The notes beneath the pieces are model-generated. The model did not search any database. It was not told the origin of the DNA and saw only the letters and a list, made by a program, of their open reading frames with translations. The translations under genes and the position numbers were made by a program. From Mollicutes bacterium (GTDB lineage Bacteria > Bacillota_I > Bacilli_A > Izemoplasmatales > Izemoplasmataceae), in the NCBI GenBank assembly GCA_003552275.1, contig PUKL01000146.1, positions 1 through 35,248 on the forward strand: 35,248 nucleotides of DNA, read 5' to 3'. Shown piece after piece: positions 30,387 through 35,248 of this stretch (its first letter is position 1; each line of letters opens with the position of its first letter).

Positions 30387-31736
30387 TCATTTTCCCAAGC
30401 AGAACTTGGAGAAGAGTTCGTCAAGAAGGGCCGTGTCCTTGCTTTCGCCGATGATGTCACCCAACGCTTCCCAAGCGTTTCGCACATCCACCGCGACCAA
30501 ATCGACGGGAACGAGCTCTTTCGCGGCTTTGACGGCGTCCGAGAGCATGCTTTCCGCCTGCCGCATCTTGGCGATGTGGCGGGCGTTCGAGAGGTAGGTC
30601 TCGCCCGCGACATCGAAATCCTCATGCAAGAACAGCTCCCGGATTTTCGCTTCTAGTTCGTCGATATTCGTGCCTTTGAGGGCACTGACCTGGATGCCGT
30701 CGTCGAACGTCCTGTCGATTTTGCTTTTGAGGTCGATTTTGTTGATGATGACGATCCTCTTCTTGTGTTCGGTCATCTCGAGGAGTCTTTCATCATCCCT
30801 CCTCAACGGCTCGTTGTTGTTGAGGACATAGAGGATGAGTTCCGCTTCCTCGATGATTCGCTGTGTCTTCTCTATACCGATTCTTTCGATGAGATCGTCG
30901 GAGTCGCGGATTCCCGCGGTGTCGAAGAGTTTCAAGACCACACCGCCGATGTTCATCTCGCCTTCGACAACATCACGCGTGGTGCCGTGGATTTCCGTGA
31001 CGATGGCCTTGTCCTCTCTGAGCAGAGCGTTCAGGATGCTCGATTTACCGACGTTGGGACGGCCGATGATCGCCGTCTTCACACCCTCCCTCAGGACTCT
31101 TCCGACCGAGGCTTTGTCGAGAAGGCCTTGCATGTCCGCACGCAACTGTTCCAGTCTGGGGAGAAGAACGTCGGTGGTCAACTCCTCCACATCGTCGTAT
31201 TCGGGATAATCGATATGGACCTCGATATGGGCGATGATGTCCATCAGACGTTCGCGCAGACCAACGACGAGTTCATAGATTCTACCGTCGAGGCCCTTGT
31301 TCGCCAGAGCGAGACCGTAGTCGCTTCTCGCTTCGACGATATCCATGACGCTTTCCGCCTGGGTGAGGTCGATACGTCCGTTCAAAAACGCTCTTTCCGT
31401 GAATTCACCGGGACGGGCGATCCGCGCGCCCTTGGCAAGGACGAGCTCGAGGATTTTCTTGGCGACATAGGCGCCACCGTGGCAGTTGATTTCCACCATG
31501 TCTTCCCGGGTGAAAGTCTTGGGAGCTTTGAACACGCTCAGAAGAACCTCGTCGAGCATCTCGTCTCCATCGACGATTCTACCGTAACGAATGGTGTGTG
31601 AAGGGGTCTTTTCCGGATCATTCCCCTTGAAAATGCTTTTGGCGATGGCCAAAGCATCATCGCCACTCATTCTCACGATATTTATCGCGCTTTTTCCCAA
31701 AGCCGTCGAAATGGCGGCAATCGTGTCTTTTTCCAT
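30387..31736 (-). CDS. mnmE: tRNA modification GTPase MnmE
   Basis: MnmE, with MnmG, installs the 5-(carboxymethyl)aminomethyl group on wobble U34. The 449 residues show the folate-binding N-terminal domain (MEKDTIAAISTALGKSAINIVRMSG), the helical domain with RPGEFTERAFLNGRIDLTQAE, and an inserted G domain: G1 GRPNVGKSS around residue 224, DTAGIRD, NKID and SALKG. The C-terminus is FCLGK, the conserved CxGK needed for modification. A GTG at 31745 is in frame, but GGTGA spacing and the family start favour ATG 31736. mnmG is not adjacent. Divergent from dnaX and convergent, with no gap, to the ttcA-like gene. Confidence 0.97.
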   Translation of the reverse strand: MEKDTIAAISTALGKSAINIVRMSGDDALAIAKSIFKGNDPEKTPSHTIRYGRIVDGDEMLDEVLLSVFKAPKTFTREDMVEINCHGGAYVAKKILELVLAKGARIARPGEFTERAFLNGRIDLTQAESVMDIVEARSDYGLALANKGLDGRIYELVVGLRERLMDIIAHIEVHIDYPEYDDVEELTTDVLLPRLEQLRADMQGLLDKASVGRVLREGVKTAIIGRPNVGKSSILNALLREDKAIVTEIHGTTRDVVEGEMNIGGVVLKLFDTAGIRDSDDLIERIGIEKTQRIIEEAELILYVLNNNEPLRRDDERLLEMTEHKKRIVIINKIDLKSKIDRTFDDGIQVSALKGTNIDELEAKIRELFLHEDFDVAGETYLSNARHIAKMRQAESMLSDAVKAAKELVPVDLVAVDVRNAWEALGDIIGESKDTALLDELFSKFCLGK

Positions 31737-31753
31737 GCTTATCACCCAAATTG

Positions 31754-31762
31754 ATTATATCA
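31754..31762 (-). promoter_or_regulatory. mnmE promoter, extended -10
   Basis: The minus strand reads TGATATAAT (31762-31754), a perfect extended -10, without a clear -35. It lies 18 bases before ATG 31736, giving a very short leader, and is close to the oppositely facing dnaX promoter. Confidence 0.55.
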
Positions 31763-31780
31763 TAATCACCTGTTTTATAG

Positions 31781-31786
31781 TATAAT
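31781..31786 (+). promoter_or_regulatory. Candidate -10 of the dnaX transcript
   Basis: TATAAT at 31781-31786 is preceded by an AT-rich stretch without a good -35. A transcript from here would begin near 31793 and carry the structured leader. Confidence 0.5.
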
Positions 31787-31797
31787 ACGGTATGAGC

Positions 31798-31862
31798 GGC
31801 CCGGGTTGCGTTCTCATTTTCATTTGTGTGTTTTTCGCGTTAGGCTCGAACCTGCCGGGGCC
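31798..31862 (+). ncRNA. Candidate structured leader or small RNA upstream of dnaX
   Basis: GGCCC (31798-31802) pairs with GGGCC (31858-31862), GGTT (31804-31807) with AACC (31849-31852) and GCG (31808-31810) with CGC (31836-31838), giving an interrupted long hairpin with a T-rich, unpaired apical part. Bacillota often have the SRP RNA at this place, but the conserved GGAAG tetraloop region of SRP RNA is absent. Identity unknown; it might be a leader that controls dnaX. Confidence 0.4.
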
Positions 31863-31894
31863 TTTGTGGGTATCTTCAAAACGAGGTGTTCATG

Positions 31895-33823
31895 ATGGCG
31901 TACAAAGCGCTCTATAGGACTTACCGGCCCAAGGATTTCGATGAGGTCGCGGGCCAGGAACACATCACAAAGACATTCAAGAATGCCCTGAGACAGGGCA
32001 AACTTTCACATGCCTATTTGTTCAGCGGTCCCCGGGGAACGGGCAAGACGAGTGTGGCCAAGATCATCGCCAAGGCCGTGAACTGCGAGAAAGCCCCGGT
32101 GGAGAATCCCTGTAACAGTTGCGACATATGCAAGAGTATCGACAAGAACGCCGTCAATGACGTGATCGAGATTGATGCCGCCAGCAACAACGGTGTCGAT
32201 GAGATCCGCGAACTCCGGGACAAGGTCAAATATCTACCGGGTCTGGGGAAATACAAAGTCTATATCATCGACGAGGTCCACATGCTGTCCATCGGCGCTT
32301 TCAACGCCTTGTTGAAGACATTGGAAGAACCTCCCAAGCATGTGATATTCATTCTGGCCACGACAGAACCGCACAAGATCCCCTCGACCATCCATTCCCG
32401 TTGTCAACGGTTCGATTTCCGGGGCATACAAAAGGCGGAGATTCTCGCCCGGCTCGAGGAAATCACGGAAAAAGAAGGATTCGATTGCGATGACGAGGCC
32501 CTCGAACTCATCGCCGAATCCGCCGAAGGCGGCATGAGAGACGCGATCAGTCTCCTCGACCAGGTCGTCTCCTATAGTGACGGGACGATCACCACGGACG
32601 ATGTGCATGCCATCCGCGGTTCCGTGGCCGAAGAAGCTGTCATGGATGTCGCCGAGGCTGTACAGGCGAAAGACCCCGTCAAGGCGTTGAACACCTTGGA
32701 ACGTCTCTTGGAAGAAGGAAAAGAGAGTCAACGGATCGTCGATGACCTGTTGACCTTCTATCGAGACGTACTCATCATGAAGAACACCGAAGCGGAACCG
32801 AGCAAACGTTATCAGACCAAAGAGAAGTTCAAGAATCTCAAGGAATCGCTCTCCAATCCCATGGTCTATCACTATATAGACATCCTCTCGGAGGCGAAGC
32901 AGAACATGCGGTTCGCGACGCGGGGCAAACTGCATCTCGAGCTGGCGTTCATCAAGATGGTCGATGAATCGACGGAGACCGACACGAGAAGTCTGGAAGC
33001 CGTCAACGACCTCGAAGAGCACTTCCGTCTGCTCGAACAAAAGATGGAGAGTCTCGAAGGGGATATCTTGCAGCTATCCGGCAGTGCCGAGGAGAACCGC
33101 GCCGATGCGGGTCGTAGAGAACGAACGCCCGCCGATGACGCCTTCGACCGTTTCGAACAAGAGGAAGAGGAACGAGAAACACAAACGGACGAAGAGGAGT
33201 CTCGGGAAGAATCGGAGGATGAAGGACCCGCCGAGAAAGAGAAGACGGAAATCACCGGTGAGACCCGCGACCATTATCAGTTCCTCTATGACAAATATTC
33301 CAAGAAACGCTACGGGACTTTCGACATCAAGTTCGTCGAGGACGTTCTGAACACGGCGGACCGCGGTGTCAAGATCGACATGGTCAAAAAATGGTATGAC
33401 GTCGAGCGTTTCGCGGACGACAAACAACTCGAATACGCCAAGATGATCACCGACGGGAATCTCGTAGCCACCAACGGTGTGATGGTCATCGTGACCTACG
33501 AGTCGGCCGTGGTCTGCAACCGGCTCATGAAACCCCAGGTCAAATCGCACATAGTGGATATTCTCGAAGCCTATTTTGAACGCCCCATCATGTTCCTCGC
33601 CCTCCCGCAAGAAATCTGGGAAGGAATCTCGAAAGAGTTCATCAAGAAGTTCCGCTCCCGGAAGAAAGACGACGAGTTCATCCGTTTGAGCCCCATCGAG
33701 CATCCGCGACTGGTGGAGATTCCCGACACCGATGAGAACTATGACGATGTGGCGAGTGATTCCACGAAAGAGGCAAAAGACCTTTTCGGAGAAGAAATTG
33801 TCAAGGTCAAGAAAGGAGATTGA
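31895..33823 (+). CDS. dnaX: DNA polymerase III subunits gamma/tau
   Basis: DnaX is the clamp-loader ATPase and links polymerases at the fork. In 642 residues: Walker A GPRGTGKT at 45-52, the zinc module Cys64, Cys73, Cys76, Cys79, Walker B IIDEVHML, the SRC sensor motif IHSRCQRFDF, a lid and domain III, then an acidic linker (about 410-455) and a C-terminal tau domain. No A-rich slippery site for a frameshifted gamma form was seen. GTG 31886 and ATG 31892 are in frame, but GAGGTG at 31883-31888 suits ATG 31895 (MAYKALYRTYRP). It heads dnaX-ybaB-recR as in Bacillus. Confidence 0.97.
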   Translation: MAYKALYRTYRPKDFDEVAGQEHITKTFKNALRQGKLSHAYLFSGPRGTGKTSVAKIIAKAVNCEKAPVENPCNSCDICKSIDKNAVNDVIEIDAASNNGVDEIRELRDKVKYLPGLGKYKVYIIDEVHMLSIGAFNALLKTLEEPPKHVIFILATTEPHKIPSTIHSRCQRFDFRGIQKAEILARLEEITEKEGFDCDDEALELIAESAEGGMRDAISLLDQVVSYSDGTITTDDVHAIRGSVAEEAVMDVAEAVQAKDPVKALNTLERLLEEGKESQRIVDDLLTFYRDVLIMKNTEAEPSKRYQTKEKFKNLKESLSNPMVYHYIDILSEAKQNMRFATRGKLHLELAFIKMVDESTETDTRSLEAVNDLEEHFRLLEQKMESLEGDILQLSGSAEENRADAGRRERTPADDAFDRFEQEEEERETQTDEEESREESEDEGPAEKEKTEITGETRDHYQFLYDKYSKKRYGTFDIKFVEDVLNTADRGVKIDMVKKWYDVERFADDKQLEYAKMITDGNLVATNGVMVIVTYESAVVCNRLMKPQVKSHIVDILEAYFERPIMFLALPQEIWEGISKEFIKKFRSRKKDDEFIRLSPIEHPRLVEIPDTDENYDDVASDSTKEAKDLFGEEIVKVKKGD

Positions 33824-33828
33824 CGTAT

Positions 33829-34140
33829 ATGAATCCCGATATGGTGAAAAAACTCCAACAAATGCAAAAAGAGATGCAAAAGGCACAAAAAGAGCTTGAA
33901 GAAAGCATCTTTTTCGGTCAAGCCGGAGGCAAGACCGTCGAAGTCGAGTTCAATGGCGCCAAAGAAATGCAGAAGATATCGATCGACGGGGAGGCTTTCG
34001 ACCTGCCTGAAGACCTCGAGATTCTCGAGGACACCATCACCGCCGCGGTCAACGACTGCATGAAGAAGATCGACGAAGAGACCAAGGAGACACTCGGACA
34101 GTTCACCCAAGGTCTCGGCGGAATGCAGGGATTGCTTTGA
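33829..34140 (+). CDS. ybaB: YbaB/EbfC nucleoid-associated protein
   Basis: A 103-residue member of the YbaB/EbfC family, small dimeric DNA-binding proteins encoded between dnaX and recR in most bacteria. It has the expected long N-terminal helix rich in Gln, Lys and Met (VKKLQQMQKEMQKAQKELEE), the central strands KTVEVEFNGAKEMQKISIDGEAFD and a C-terminal helix followed by GLGGMQGLL. AAGGAG lies ten bases before ATG 33829; the dnaX stop is five bases upstream. recR starts inside its last codons. Confidence 0.96.
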   Translation: MNPDMVKKLQQMQKEMQKAQKELEESIFFGQAGGKTVEVEFNGAKEMQKISIDGEAFDLPEDLEILEDTITAAVNDCMKKIDEETKETLGQFTQGLGGMQGLL

Positions 34141-34751
34141 CCAAAGGGACGAGTAGGTATCCCGAACCCATCGAACGGTTGATCGAGCAGTTCATGCGCT
34201 ATCCCGGCGTGGGGAGGAAGACGGCGGAACGTTTTGTCCTCCACACCATCGACCGCTTCAAGGATGACGATTATCTTGATTTTATGGATGCTCTTCATCG
34301 CACAAAGACCGAAATCCGACCTTGCAACGTCTGCGGCCATTTGACGGATGATGACCGTTGCGGCGTCTGCAAGGACAACACCCGGGATGTATCCAAAATC
34401 CTCTTGGTCGAAGAAAGCAAGGATGTCCTGGTGGTCGAACGAACCGGGACCTATGACGGTCTGTACCATGTCCTCGGAGGTGTGCTGTCCCCCGCAAACG
34501 GCGTCGGCCCCGAAGATTTGCGCATCAAATCCCTGCTGGAACGGTTGAAGGACGAACGCCACAAGGAGCTCATACTGGCGACCAATCTGAGCGATGAAGG
34601 GGAGACGACGGCACGCTACATCCAGCGCTTGCTGCAGGATACCGACATTCTCCTCACACGCATCGCCTACGGAATGCCGGCCGGAGGGAATATCAGTTAT
34701 GCGGACGAAATCACGTTGAACAAAGCGCTTGAAGGCAGGAAAAAAATATAG
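34137..34751 (+). CDS. recR: Recombination mediator RecR
   Basis: RecR acts with RecF and RecO to load RecA on gapped DNA and forms a ring clamp. The 204 residues show the helix-hairpin-helix YPGVGRKTAERF, the zinc finger with Cys63, Cys66, Cys75 and Cys78, a TOPRIM domain (ILLVEESKDVLVVERTGTYDGLYHVLGG, then NGVGPEDLRI), and the C-terminal Walker-like GGNISYADEITL. No ATG or GTG fits near the beginning; TTG 34137 overlaps the ybaB stop (TTGA) and has AGGG upstream, so it is the likely start. Last gene of the dnaX operon; no terminator seen after it. Confidence 0.95.
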   Translation: MTKGTSRYPEPIERLIEQFMRYPGVGRKTAERFVLHTIDRFKDDDYLDFMDALHRTKTEIRPCNVCGHLTDDDRCGVCKDNTRDVSKILLVEESKDVLVVERTGTYDGLYHVLGGVLSPANGVGPEDLRIKSLLERLKDERHKELILATNLSDEGETTARYIQRLLQDTDILLTRIAYGMPAGGNISYADEITLNKALEGRKKI

Positions 34752-34791
34752 ATTTTTCATCGGAACAGATGTACTATCATATATAATATAG

Positions 34792-34797
34792 TTGGTC
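34792..34797 (+). promoter_or_regulatory. Candidate -10 for the small membrane protein gene
   Basis: TATAAT in an AT-rich gap after recR, without a recognisable -35, 68 bases before ATG 34865. Confidence 0.4.
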
Positions 34798-34864
34798 GAT
34801 CGTCAATGGATTCATAGAATGAGCCAAGACTGTCTGACAACCAATCTGTGAGAAGGGTGATTGT

Positions 34865-35149
34865 ATGTTCAACCTGCTCGAAATGCTTTCAACTCGCCAT
34901 GTTCTTTTCATTGATTCCATCTGGGACTTCGTTCAGAGGATGCTGCCTCTCCAAACCTGGATCGATGCCGCTTATGACTTCGTTTCGGAACTCGCCTACT
35001 GGGAGCAACTCGTTTTCGGCATCCTGGGATTGTTCATCGTCATCCTCGGTATCATCGCATTTGTAAAAAAGCTTTCGAAACTCCTGATTGTCGTCGCCAT
35101 TCTCGTGGGCGTCTGGCTCCTGTACCATTATGGTGTTTTCGGGGGATAG
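34865..35149 (+). CDS. Small membrane protein of unknown function
   Basis: I do not recognise this 94-residue product. The N-terminal half (1-46) is a mix of hydrophobic and aromatic residues with several tryptophans and could lie along the membrane. Two hydrophobic segments follow at about 47-67 and 71-92, separated by the short basic turn KKLSK, which favours a cytoplasmic loop and both ends outside. GAAGGGTGAT before ATG 34865 is a good ribosome site. Bacillus has small genes (yaaL, bofA) at the same place after recR, but no sequence likeness to BofA is evident. Confidence 0.65.
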   Translation: MFNLLEMLSTRHVLFIDSIWDFVQRMLPLQTWIDAAYDFVSELAYWEQLVFGILGLFIVILGIIAFVKKLSKLLIVVAILVGVWLLYHYGVFGG

Positions 35150-35248
35150 ACAAGGACGCAAACCGTACTCCGAAGAAGGAACACCCTAGGGAAACGCCTG
35201 AAATTGGTGCATATCAGCACGTGCATAAATTTGATTTGAAAACGGTTA
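35150..35248. other. Non-coding end of window
   Basis: No gene start, tRNA or terminator is visible in the last 99 bases. GTGC (35202-35205) and GCAC (35212-35215) might form a tiny hairpin, but without a T-run. The CACGTG here lacks the flanks of parS. Confidence 0.3.

Noticed and set aside
31841..31853. tRNA T-arm-like AGGCTCGAACCT
   Set aside because: The flanks do not form a T-stem of five pairs and no acceptor, D or anticodon arms are present on either strand.
31798..31862. SRP RNA (ffs/scr) before dnaX
   Set aside because: The place fits, but the GGAAG tetraloop and its flanking conserved bases are missing on both strands.
33100..33270. Programmed frameshift site in dnaX for a gamma form
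   Set aside because: No A-AAA-AAG type heptamer with a following hairpin was seen in the acidic linker.
35206..35220. A fifth parS site around CACGTG near the right edge
   Set aside because: The flanks read AG and CA instead of GTTTC/GAAAC halves; only the six-base core matches.
1..35248. CRISPR array, insertion sequence, prophage, toxin-antitoxin or defence island
   Set aside because: No regularly spaced repeats, terminal inverted repeats, transposase, integrase or known defence motifs were seen; all genes but two or three are core housekeeping genes.

Overview
The window is a replication-origin region of a chromosome from a GC-rich member of the Bacillota, on the Bacilli / Erysipelotrichia / Mollicutes side. 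This rests on the gene order rpmH-dnaA-dnaN-yaaA-recF-gyrB-gyrA, on rsmA-ispE-spoVG-prs and dnaX-ybaB-recR blocks like those of Bacillus, on two T-box leaders, on strong AGGAGG ribosome sites and on a single-membrane YidC lipoprotein. UGA is used as a stop and Trp is TGG, so this is not a Mycoplasma-type code. No species can be named from the sequence. No transposase, phage gene, CRISPR array, rRNA or tRNA gene was seen. This is core chromosome, not an accessory island.

Left arm (1-6026, all minus strand, leading away from the origin): one compact operon rpmH-rnpA-yidC-khpB-pth-mfd, driven by a consensus promoter at 6069-6097. It has an attenuator-like hairpin after rpmH and stop/start overlaps through most of its length. 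mfd runs off the left edge. Origin (6027-6392): five TTTTCCACA-type DnaA boxes, an AT-rich stretch and the dnaA promoter; a weaker box pair lies at the dnaA-dnaN junction.

Right arm, mostly plus strand: dnaA; dnaN; yaaA-recF-gyrB-gyrA as an overlapping operon; serS-pepA behind a serine T-box; a minus-strand pair ppaX-hit; pta; a diacylglycerol-kinase-like gene, rsmA and ispE, with four parS-like sites in 1.9 kb; spoVG; prs; an RDD membrane protein (minus); asnS behind an asparagine T-box; a minus-strand membrane operon (unknown protein, NfeD, RDD, SPFH/stomatin); ttcA; mnmE (minus); and dnaX-ybaB-recR followed by a small membrane protein.

Together the genes cover initiation and segregation of replication (dnaA, dnaN, oriC, parS), topology (gyrAB), repair (recF, recR, mfd), translation and RNA maturation (rpmH, rnpA, pth, rsmA, mnmE, ttcA, serS, asnS), membrane protein insertion (yidC, khpB) and basic metabolism (prs, pta, ispE). 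The points most worth a second look are the parS cluster without parAB in view, the extra outward-facing domain on YidC, the NfeD-RDD-SPFH operon headed by an unknown protein, a structured leader before dnaX, and a stem motif shared by the leaders of prs and mfd. Coordinates and motif positions were read by eye; no database search was possible.
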